From NCBI GenBank assembly GCA_017454585.1, contig JAFTCU010000142.1, positions 1 to 13,769 of the forward strand: DNA of 13,769 nucleotides. Direction: 5' to 3'. The notes beneath the pieces are model-generated. The model saw nothing but the letters and a program-made list of their open reading frames with translations. It was not told the DNA's origin and searched no databases. Every line of letters starts with the position of its first letter. The stretch's first letter is position 1. This stretch comes from Thermoguttaceae bacterium (GTDB lineage: Bacteria > Planctomycetota > Planctomycetia > Pirellulales > Thermoguttaceae). A program made the translations under genes and the position numbers. Positions 1 through 5,938 of this stretch are shown piece by piece.

Positions 1-474
1 CGCATCGTAGGCCGGGCCGTAGGTGTTCGACTCGGCGTCGTAGGCGGCAATGCAGCCCGTGACGCAGGTGCCGTGGTGATCGTCCTGGCTGGGCGACGTT
101 AACCCGGATTGGGGGTTTTTGACGTTCGCTTTGTCCCACACGGCCGACGTGTCGTTTGGCGACTGCGTTGGCAAATTCGACATGAACTGTTTGTAAATTT
201 CATTGTTGTAAACCACTCCGGTATTGTACGCCAAAGAGGTGTCAATATTGGAACCGAAGAACGGGTGCGTCATGTCAATGCTGTCGTCAATGACGCCCAC
301 GACGACGTTCTTACCGGTAAACCCGAGATTCCAGGCGTACGGCGCGTTCACGGTTTCCAGCCACGAACTGTATGTCGTCGGAACCTCGCGCTCCGCAGCG
401 TACAAACTGATACTGATCGCTGCAAACCATAAAACGACTAGCCCAAAACGGTAAAAAGGCCTGAATAGTGACAT
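1..474 (-). CDS. Secreted kexin/subtilisin-like S8 serine peptidase, N-terminal part (runs off left edge)
   Basis: This open frame of 158 codons reaches base 1 with no stop, so the C-terminal part, including the catalytic Ser, lies outside the window. Residues 1-27 look like a signal peptide: basic start, hydrophobic stretch around residues 11-25, and likely cleavage near LYA-A. The frame then shows the S8 Asp motif VVVGVIDDSID (Asp63 expected catalytic) and the His motif DDHHGTCVTGCIAA (His134), followed by YGPAYDA where kexin-type enzymes have a GxAYxA segment. The DD pairs at both motifs resemble the kexin/furin branch more than plain subtilisin. The expected role is proteolysis in the periplasm or outside the cell. 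A start at 483 (MYIMSL) is equally possible, because neither site has a clear ribosome binding site. It is the last gene of a leftward series, 63 bp after the methyltransferase gene. Confidence 0.88.
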   Translation of the reverse strand, partial: MSLFRPFYRFGLVVLWFAAISISLYAAEREVPTTYSSWLETVNAPYAWNLGFTGKNVVVGVIDDSIDMTHPFFGSNIDTSLAYNTGVVYNNEIYKQFMSNLPTQSPNDTSAVWDKANVKNPQSGLTSPSQDDHHGTCVTGCIAAYDAESNTYGPAYDA

Positions 475-516
475 GATATACATCGCGAAAGGAGTTTTTC
501 CTCTCGCCCTTTCTTC

Positions 517-534
517 AATTCATAATTCATAATT
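517..534 (-). repeat. Heptamer tandem repeat (TTCATAA/TTATGAA) just after a stop codon
   Basis: Two units of a 7-bp repeat, read AATTATGAATTATGAATT on the minus strand, begin 3 bases after the TAA stop of the methyltransferase gene. The same motif in the same orientation to its gene follows two other stop codons in the window, near 8321 and 8395. Its function is unknown. Confidence 0.7.
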
Positions 535-537
535 AAA

Positions 538-1041
538 TTACCGCAGATGCTGTCGGCAGTACTCGTACATCGCGATGGCCGTGGCGGTCGCCGCGTTGTG
601 CGAGAAGGGAAGGCCGTACATCGGAATCTCCACCACGTCGTCGAGGCACTTGAGGATCTCCGGCTCGATCCCCAGCCGCTCGTTACCAACGACCAGAAGG
701 GTTTTTTCCGGGAAGGCGTACTCGTGGAGCCAGTACGAATCGTTCGTCTGCTCGAGGCCCACGATACGCCAGCCTTTTTCCTTCCATTTTTTCAAAAGTT
801 CCGGGGCGAGCGTCCGGTGCTGCTCGATTTCCAGGTCGATGCCCGTTTCACGTGCGATTTTGGCATTGACGCTGGCGTTTCCGCAGCAAATGATCTTCCT
901 AACGCCGCAGCACCCGGCCGCCCGGACGATTCGCGAAAGGTTCACATTGCTGTGCATTGGCGGGACCGCAACGACCAGCTCGCGCGGATGCTCAAGCTCG
1001 AGCGGGTCTTTGTGACGGATTTGAACAAATTCCTGAGGCAT
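538..1041 (-). CDS. TrmH/SpoU-family RNA 2'-O-methyltransferase
   Basis: This 167-aa cytoplasmic protein carries the three SPOUT motifs of the SpoU class in order. Motif 1 is NLSRIVRAAG at about residues 34-43, with Asn34 and Arg40. Motif 2 is LLVVGNERLGIEP at 115-127. Motif 3 is IPMYGLPFSHNAATATAIA at 139-157, where family members usually have SLN and this one has SHN. The family transfers a methyl group from SAM to a ribose 2'-OH in tRNA or rRNA, through a trefoil-knot fold and usually as a dimer. The length fits single-domain members such as TrmL, with no added RNA-binding domain. The target RNA cannot be told from sequence. The ATG at 1041 is the only sensible start, since an in-frame TGA lies five codons upstream. 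No clear Shine-Dalgarno site is visible. It lies 35 bp after the DUF4276 gene. Confidence 0.9.
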   Translation of the reverse strand: MPQEFVQIRHKDPLELEHPRELVVAVPPMHSNVNLSRIVRAAGCCGVRKIICCGNASVNAKIARETGIDLEIEQHRTLAPELLKKWKEKGWRIVGLEQTNDSYWLHEYAFPEKTLLVVGNERLGIEPEILKCLDDVVEIPMYGLPFSHNAATATAIAMYEYCRQHLR

Positions 1042-1076
1042 TTTAACCAGTTTTCAAATTAATAGGACGTTCATCT

Positions 1077-1643
1077 TCAAACACTCTTGCACAAACGCTT
1101 GAGGCCACTCAACAGAACCTGAAAACTGACGGAACGGTTTATTTCCGGCTCCAGATCCATAAAAGGCGCGATTGCTTCCGATCCGGAAACTTTCTGGTAG
1201 TAACCAGCCGTCAATGAATTCAGGATTTTTGAGGGGTTTTCCAGGTGGTCAGGATCCCGGAATTTTTCTTTTTTCTGAAGTTTTTTCAGGCCCTTGATTT
1301 CCAGCCCGGCTTCGACCGCCGCGAGGTCTCCTAGGTAAAAACTTTCCAGCTCGCGGCACGCGATGCGGATCAGTACGCGGTCGGCTTTTCCGGTTTCCTG
1401 AACCATTTTCATCAGCCGTTTCTTGATGGTTTTGCAGTTGCCGGAATCCTGGTCGCGCATTACCAGGAAAACCGCTTTAGGGTCCTGCCAGAATTTGATT
1501 CGCTTCACGAATCTCTTTTCCAGGTCCTGCTTTCCCTCAAAAGTGATGAAAGTGGTAGTGATTTCCGGCAATAAACGCGGCAAAACCCCCTTGAGCATTT
1601 CTGCGGCTGAAGGTTCCTCGATAAGGCAGACGAGCGAGGTCAT
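1077..1643 (-). CDS. DUF4276-family, TOPRIM-like partner of an AAA ATPase
   Basis: The chosen start is the ATG at 1643, which overlaps the ATPase stop as ATGA and implies translational coupling; the product is 188 aa. Features resemble the DUF4276 family. There is an N-terminal hydrophobic strand followed by an acidic turn (CLIEEPSAAEML, Glu9/Glu10/Glu15). A DxD-type motif follows in VFLVMRDQDSGNC (Asp64, Asp66). RELESFYLGD at 98-107 matches the family's acidic E-x-E-x-W/F-x-L-x-D helix, and Lys-rich and DPD segments lie at 118-133. A Glu on strand 1 plus DxD is the arrangement of TOPRIM metal-binding nucleases, so this may be a nuclease subunit. That is inference. ATPase plus DUF4276 pairs recall OLD/AbiL/RloAB-type defence modules, but no known system is firmly matched here. 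An alternative start at 1679 would only extend it inside the ATPase gene. Confidence 0.8.
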   Translation of the reverse strand: MTSLVCLIEEPSAAEMLKGVLPRLLPEITTTFITFEGKQDLEKRFVKRIKFWQDPKAVFLVMRDQDSGNCKTIKKRLMKMVQETGKADRVLIRIACRELESFYLGDLAAVEAGLEIKGLKKLQKKEKFRDPDHLENPSKILNSLTAGYYQKVSGSEAIAPFMDLEPEINRSVSFQVLLSGLKRLCKSV

Positions 1644-2830
1644 TGCGGGTCCACCTTTCCGAAAAGACCCTCTTTCCACAAGTACCCCATCTGATCGCCT
1701 TCCTGAACGTACGCGGCCAACTGTTTGTTCTGTGAAGCGCGGAGAATTTTCGTCGAACCGTTCTGTTTTTCAAGCCAAAAAACCTCCTCAAGCCGGGCTG
1801 CGTTGAGGAAATCCGGACTGTGCGTCGAAACAAAAACCTGCTCGCCGTGCTGTGAGTAAAGACGAAATTCTTCCGCCAGGCGGTAGAGCAGGGCAGGGTA
1901 AAGCTGATTTTCAGGTTCTTCCACGCACAAGAGCGGGTGCGGCTGCGGGTCGTAAAGGAGCGTCAGGTACGCCAGCATTTTAATCGTTCCGTCAGAAACG
2001 TAACGCGCCAAAAACGGGTCCTGAAAAGCCCCATCCTGGAACTTCAGCAATACCCGGCCCTCCTCGGTCGTTTTGGCTTCGACTTTGGAAATCCCAGGTA
2101 CGCTGGCTGCGAGACGTTTCAGAATCTTCTGAAAAACGTCCGGGTGATTATTATGCAGGTACTCGATCACCAATGCGAGGTTTTCCCCCTCACGTGAGAG
2201 ATGGTCGGCAAAACCGGCTTCCTGTTCCGGTCGGGCTTTACTGATATGAAAATCGGAGACGTACCAGTTCTCGATGAGAGTCGCTAAAGCTACGACCGCC
2301 GGGAAACGCTCATATTGTGCAAGGCCCTTGATCGCCAGAATGTCCGGGGAACGAAGTATTTGTTTCTCGCGAACAAGCTGGTTTATGTCAGTTACGGCAT
2401 CCAACTCATTGGTAACGGCATCTCCTTTGCCATTCGCGAAATCCAGAAACCTCCACGGCTTGCCGTGACTGCCGCGCCGGTACTGAAGAAGTTCACGTTC
2501 AATGACGACCCGGCCCTTTTCGTCTTCATTGATTGCAAGCAGGTACGTAATGAGCGGGGAATCCGATTTTTCACGGAATTTGAGTTCAATCTCGATCGGC
2601 CCATCAGCTCCGCGGCTTCGTACTTCACGAAAACCACGGCTTCCACCCATTTTCATTAGTGCCGTTTGAATGTTTCCGGTCAGAGCATCCTTCAAAAAAC
2701 CGAAAAGGGAGAAAATCGTGCTCTTTCCGGTTCCATTTGCGCCCACGAGGACACAGAAGCGCGGAATGTCCGTCATTTCGGCGTCTCGGAAGGTTTTAAA
2801 ATTCTTTAATCGTAACGATTCGATTTTCAT
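1640..2830 (-). CDS. AAA family ATPase (AAA_15/AAA_21, SMC/OLD-like), partner of DUF4276 protein
   Basis: This 396-aa ABC/SMC-type ATPase is of the AAA_15/AAA_21 group. It opens with MKIESLRLKNFKTF, the typical first strand of RecF/SMC-like ATPases. Walker A is GANGTGKST at 30-38. A signature-like YVSDGTIKMLAYLTLL follows at about 277-292. Walker B is LLCVEEPENQLYPAL at about 300-314, with adjacent Glu305 and Glu306, and the switch histidine is in VFVSTHSPDFLNAA (His337). No transmembrane or fused nuclease domain is visible, unlike single-chain OLD proteins; the nuclease-like part appears to be supplied by the next gene, which starts inside this gene's stop codon. The ATG at 2830 has an AGGGA-type ribosome site 5-6 bases upstream. 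The role is probably nucleotide-dependent control of the partner, plausibly in phage defence or DNA repair. This is inferred from the family pairing, not shown by the sequence. Confidence 0.9.
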   Translation of the reverse strand: MKIESLRLKNFKTFRDAEMTDIPRFCVLVGANGTGKSTIFSLFGFLKDALTGNIQTALMKMGGSRGFREVRSRGADGPIEIELKFREKSDSPLITYLLAINEDEKGRVVIERELLQYRRGSHGKPWRFLDFANGKGDAVTNELDAVTDINQLVREKQILRSPDILAIKGLAQYERFPAVVALATLIENWYVSDFHISKARPEQEAGFADHLSREGENLALVIEYLHNNHPDVFQKILKRLAASVPGISKVEAKTTEEGRVLLKFQDGAFQDPFLARYVSDGTIKMLAYLTLLYDPQPHPLLCVEEPENQLYPALLYRLAEEFRLYSQHGEQVFVSTHSPDFLNAARLEEVFWLEKQNGSTKILRASQNKQLAAYVQEGDQMGYLWKEGLFGKVDPQ

Positions 2831-2866
2831 GGCTTTCCCTGCGTTAAAACTCTTTGATCCGGTTTT

Positions 2867-4459
2867 TTAATCCAGTTCCCACTTTTCCAATTCTTCTTTG
2901 TTTCTTGATATATATACGCGGTACTCGTCATCCAGTTCACTGAAAGATTTGCCGAGGCGGTTGGGGATGGAGTCGGGCGTGGCTTTTCCGGTGTAAATGT
3001 CGCGCAGAATGTCCGTCACGCCGTCACGGTACTGACCGCTGCCGGAGTGAAGGAGGAACTGCATCAGTCCGGAGGCCTGCGAGTAGAGCCGTACCATTTG
3101 CGGGTGACCCTGGAACTGGGCGGTGTTCATGGCCGAAAATTCTTCGAGCGGAATGTAAAAATTATTCTTGACGAAACGTACGCGGGCAGCCAAAAGGCGC
3201 GGCGTATCAAATCCCCCGACCACGTGGCAGTTTTCCTCGTCGTGAAGCGATTCCATATACGTCGCGATCCCCTCGATCATCCAGAAATTCGGGCTTTCGA
3301 CCAGCTCAAACGACCGACGCCCAGCCAGCGGCGCAAGCTCGGCGAAAAGCTGGTGGGTCACTTCGTGGAGCATCGTCGCGCGGTCAAATTCCTGGCCGGC
3401 GAAGAAGTAACTCGTGCGGTCCTCCATGATGTAAATTCCGCGTGAACCCCGGACTTGCGGGTAGCGCGGCGACAGAAACTCGACGTAATTTTCCTGATTC
3501 CGGAAGAAAAAGAGCCGGTGCTTGCCGTTCGTGCCCGTGCCGCGTGGACCGCCTGCCGCCTGGAAGGGTTTGCCGGCAAAAAGGGCCTGGATCTGCGCAT
3601 CCGTCGCGAAGTAGCGCAGGAACATTTGCTTCCAGACACGGTACAAAACTTCCACTTCCTCGCCGATTTTGACCGCGGCGGGGAGCGAGTGGTTCGTCAC
3701 GATCGTGAAATGCGGCGTTTCGACAGTCCAGCCGTTTTCAATGTTGAAATGGGCTGCGGCGTCCTGTTTTTCGGTGATCCACTTTCCTTTGTAAAGACGC
3801 TCGCCCGCTTCATAGCGTTCGACGTTTTTCGGGAGCATCCAGCCGAAACGGGGATGGTAAACCATCGTCCGCGCCTGCTTTTTCTCAAAAGGGGAAAGCC
3901 AGTGATTTTCGACCAGTTCATAGCCCAAAATTTCCCGTGCGGCGAGATGATCCGGATTTTCTTCCAGAGTGCGCATCAAAAAATCGAAACCGAGCGCGCA
4001 GTGGCCATCCTGGACCGCGGCCTGAGCCAGTCGGAAGAGCTGATTCGACGCCTGAAGACGGAGTTTTGAGAAACGCCGTGTCCATTCTTCATGCGGAGAA
4101 ACCGTCCTGTTTTCCTTTTTTGAGGACTTGCTCTTTTCCGATTTACCCGTTTTGCCCGATTTCCTGGAGTTGGAAACGTTTGACTGGATCAGATCAGGAT
4201 TTTGTACTTCCTGAGGAAGAATCCCGAAACAGAACTGGTCTTCATTAGCGGGAGTATGGTTAAGCGACCGCGTTTCCTCCGCGTCCTCCTCGAGTCCCTG
4301 CTCTTTTGCCCATTCCATGAGCCGGAGAATTTCCGTCTCATATCGTTTCTGGAAATCGGCATTCTTTTCCCGGTATTCACTCAGTTCTGAGGCTGAAATG
4401 AAAGCGTTCCAGGTTCCGATCAGAAACAAAAAAACGAAAAAATCAAACCGGCGGGCCAT
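2867..4459 (-). CDS. Secreted DUF1570-type gluzincin-like putative metallopeptidase
   Basis: The chosen start is the ATG at 4459, because GGAGGTGA sits just upstream on the minus strand; an upstream TTG at 4471 would overlap that ribosome site. The product is 530 aa. Residues 1-24 form a signal peptide (MARRFDFFVFLFLIG..., cleavage near SAS-E). A charged N-terminal region is followed by a Lys/Ser-rich linker at about 97-117. A helical, TPR-like stretch then covers roughly 125-190. The C-terminal half has RATMLHEVTHQLF, giving HExxH at 365-369, and 26 residues after it WMIEGIATYMES with Glu396. HExxH plus a downstream EGxAxY glutamate is the zinc arrangement of gluzincins, and the combination matches DUF1570, a family abundant in planctomycetes. 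An envelope location is expected. Whether it cleaves peptides and which substrate it uses are unknown. Confidence 0.85.
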   Translation of the reverse strand: MARRFDFFVFLFLIGTWNAFISASELSEYREKNADFQKRYETEILRLMEWAKEQGLEEDAEETRSLNHTPANEDQFCFGILPQEVQNPDLIQSNVSNSRKSGKTGKSEKSKSSKKENRTVSPHEEWTRRFSKLRLQASNQLFRLAQAAVQDGHCALGFDFLMRTLEENPDHLAAREILGYELVENHWLSPFEKKQARTMVYHPRFGWMLPKNVERYEAGERLYKGKWITEKQDAAAHFNIENGWTVETPHFTIVTNHSLPAAVKIGEEVEVLYRVWKQMFLRYFATDAQIQALFAGKPFQAAGGPRGTGTNGKHRLFFFRNQENYVEFLSPRYPQVRGSRGIYIMEDRTSYFFAGQEFDRATMLHEVTHQLFAELAPLAGRRSFELVESPNFWMIEGIATYMESLHDEENCHVVGGFDTPRLLAARVRFVKNNFYIPLEEFSAMNTAQFQGHPQMVRLYSQASGLMQFLLHSGSGQYRDGVTDILRDIYTGKATPDSIPNRLGKSFSELDDEYRVYISRNKEELEKWELD

Positions 4460-4490
4460 ACTCACCTCCAATAGTTTTCCAACTGTATTA

Positions 4491-4518
4491 ATTTTAACAA
4501 AAAATGGTTTTCTTGCAA
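4491..4518 (-). promoter_or_regulatory. Candidate sigma-70-like promoter for the DUF1570 gene
   Basis: On the minus strand TTGCAA (4518-4513) and TAAAAT (4496-4491) are separated by 16 bases, about 32 bases before the start codon. Planctomycete promoters are poorly known, so this is a consensus match only. Confidence 0.4.
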
Positions 4519-4584
4519 GGGTTAAATCAAAAAGTCTGACAAAATTTCAAAAATTCAAGATGTTGCAATCGGCAGAACTCGCAT

Positions 4585-4618
4585 AAAAAGAAAAAGCCAC
4601 CGGATAACCAGCAGCTTT
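4585..4618 (-). terminator. Rho-independent terminator of the tRNA-Asn unit
   Basis: On the minus strand an 11-bp stem (AAAGCTGCTGG / CCGGTGGCTTT, with three G-T pairs) closes a TTAT loop and is followed directly by TTCTTTTT. It starts 4 bases after the 3' end of the downstream tRNA-Asn copy. Confidence 0.85.
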
Positions 4619-4621
4619 AAG

Positions 4622-4695
4622 CGCCCCAACAAGGACTTGAACCTTGGACCTATTGATTAACAGTCAACCGCTCTAACCAACTGAGCTATCAGGGC
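4622..4695 (-). tRNA. tRNA-Asn(GTT), copy 2 in transcription order
   Basis: This is a full 74-nt cloverleaf. The acceptor is GCCCTGA/TTGGGGC with two G-T pairs, and the D-arm stem is GCTC/GAGC. The anticodon stem is GTTGA/TCAAT around loop CTGTTAA, so the anticodon is GTT. The variable loop is AGGTC, the T arm is CAAGG-TTCAAGT-CCTTG, and the discriminator is G. CCA is not encoded. It is identical to the copy at 4738-4811. Confidence 0.97.
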
Positions 4696-4737
4696 AAATG
4701 TACGATGAATATAAAACTTTACTTTCGTAAAGGGAAG

Positions 4738-4811
4738 CGCCCCAACAAGGACTTGAACCTTGGACCTATTGATTAACAGTCAACCGCTCTAACCAACTGA
4801 GCTATCAGGGC
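4738..4811 (-). tRNA. tRNA-Asn(GTT), copy 1 in transcription order
   Basis: All 74 bases are identical to the copy at 4622-4695, with the same cloverleaf and anticodon GTT in loop CTGTTAA. CCA is not encoded. The 42-nt spacer between the copies holds a small hairpin (CTTTAC-TTTC-GTAAAG) that may help processing. Both copies are probably cut from one precursor made from the promoter at 4836-4863. Confidence 0.97.
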
Positions 4812-4835
4812 ATTCGTTGCCGTAACAACAAAAAA

Positions 4836-4863
4836 AGTATAGCACAAAGAACGTTTTTTTCAA
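4836..4863 (-). promoter_or_regulatory. Promoter of the tandem tRNA-Asn genes
   Basis: On the minus strand TTGAAA (4863-4858) and TATACT (4841-4836) are spaced by 16 bases. The TGC before TATACT gives an extended -10. It lies about 25 bases upstream of the first tRNA, as expected for a short 5' leader removed by RNase P. It is the best promoter match in the window. Confidence 0.75.
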
Positions 4864-4922
4864 GCCCCCCCGACGCCTTTTTTAGAAAAAAAGTCAGAAA
4901 TTTTATCTCTCAGGAAAATCGG

Positions 4923-4963
4923 GTCCATTCTTTAATATTAAAAAGTTTTTGAAAAGGATGGAC
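4923..4963. promoter_or_regulatory. Inverted repeat upstream of the lipoprotein operon promoter
   Basis: GTCCATTCTTT (4923-4933) and AAAGGATGGAC (4953-4963) pair over 11 positions with one G-T pair, around 19 AT-rich bases. The repeat ends 27 bases upstream of the candidate -35 at 4991. It could be an activator or repressor site, or a structural remnant. No T-run follows on either strand, so a terminator is unlikely. Confidence 0.35.
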
Positions 4964-4990
4964 AAAAAAAGCACTTCTTAAAAAATGCTC

Positions 4991-5019
4991 TTGACAAAAA
5001 ATTAAAATTTGGGGAAAAT
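4991..5019 (+). promoter_or_regulatory. Candidate promoter of the three-gene secreted-protein operon
   Basis: A perfect -35 TTGACA (4991-4996) is followed after 17 bases by GAAAAT (5014-5019), a weaker -10. It lies in an AT-rich stretch and is followed by a ribosome site GAGGAG (5051-5056) six bases before the ATG at 5063. Confidence 0.55.
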
Positions 5020-5062
5020 ACGGAACTTTTACTTGGTTTAATTATTGAAAGAGGAGTGTTTC

Positions 5063-5938
5063 ATGAAATCACCGTTTTCCCGTCTGTTGATTGCTTTGTC
5101 TTTGATTCTGGCGCTCTGTTTGACTGGCTGCGGCCCCAAGGAAACACAAAGCGAAGAAACCGGGTCACCCGCTTCGAATACTGAAATATCCGAACAGAAG
5201 GAAGAAGTGAAAATTACGAAACCCGCTGAGCTTGAAAAGGCAGCCGAAGAACTGGCGGCGGAGCTTCGTAAAGAAAATCCGGAGTTGGAGAAGGCCGAGG
5301 CGCCAATCCAAATGACCTATTATTTTATTCGTGCCCTTCAGAAGAATAATAAGGATGCGATGCTCGGAATGTTGACCCAAGACGCGTATCGGGAAATGTC
5401 TCAGAGCGCTTCCGTGCCTTGTCCGGAATTCATCCAGAACTCGGATGTTCAGCTCGGGAACGTACAGTACCTCTCCGATGAGGAGGACGAAAACAAAATC
5501 GTTGGCGCACGTGTGGGAACGACCTGGACAGTGAAAACGGAAGAGGGAATTATTCAGGAAAATATTGCCTGGGTTTTCCGTTTTGAGGACGATGCCTGGC
5601 TGGTCGCGGGAATGGTTTCGGTTCTGGACCCGAAATATCCACCGATTCTCATCAATTTTGAGGACCTGGAGGAAACGAAACAGCAGCTTGCTGAACTCGA
5701 TAAAGAAATTGAAAAGATTAATGCGGAGGCCGCCGAGGCTCAGGAAAAAGGCGCGGAATCAGAAAATTCTGCTGAGGAAACTGTCGAACCAGCTGCAGAA
5801 ACCGAACCGGCTGCAGAAACTGGTGAGCCTGTCGCTGAAAATGGAGAAGAAAATGCCAAATCTGAAGAAAACGTTTCCCTCAAGGAATCCGAAGAATCCA
5901 ATGAAGACATTCCAGTGGAACTCCCCGAGTCGCTTTGA
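5063..5938 (+). CDS. Lipoprotein with NTF2-like-sized core and acidic low-complexity tail
   Basis: The start is the ATG at 5063, six bases after GAGGAG; an in-frame TTG at 5045 lies upstream of that ribosome site and is not used. The product is 291 aa. Residues 1-23 are a lipoprotein signal with lipobox LTGC, so Cys23 should be lipidated and the protein anchored in a membrane. A charged coil-like linker follows. At about 85-200 there is a compact alpha+beta domain (helix QMTYYFIRALQKNNKDAMLG, then strands ending WVFRFEDDAWLVAGM) whose size and order resemble NTF2-like/DUF4440-type domains; this is a tentative assignment. A coiled-coil-like segment at about 208-235 is followed by an Ala/Glu-rich acidic tail with EPAAETEPAAET repeats. 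It is the first gene of an operon with a TIGR03790-type gene whose start lies inside this gene's end. The function is unknown. Confidence 0.85.
   Translation: MKSPFSRLLIALSLILALCLTGCGPKETQSEETGSPASNTEISEQKEEVKITKPAELEKAAEELAAELRKENPELEKAEAPIQMTYYFIRALQKNNKDAMLGMLTQDAYREMSQSASVPCPEFIQNSDVQLGNVQYLSDEEDENKIVGARVGTTWTVKTEEGIIQENIAWVFRFEDDAWLVAGMVSVLDPKYPPILINFEDLEETKQQLAELDKEIEKINAEAAEAQEKGAESENSAEETVEPAAETEPAAETGEPVAENGEENAKSEENVSLKESEESNEDIPVELPESL

Noticed and set aside
547..1062. Plus-strand open frame opposite the methyltransferase gene
   Set aside because: The minus strand carries all three SpoU motifs; the plus frame shows none and is explained as a shadow.
4459..4471. TTG start four codons upstream for the DUF1570 gene
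   Set aside because: That TTG overlaps the GGAGGTGA ribosome site that serves the ATG at 4459.
5565..5900. Long N-terminal extension of the TIGR03790 protein
   Set aside because: It overlaps the lipoprotein tail in another frame, is rich in Arg/Lys low-complexity sequence, and would bury the signal peptide.
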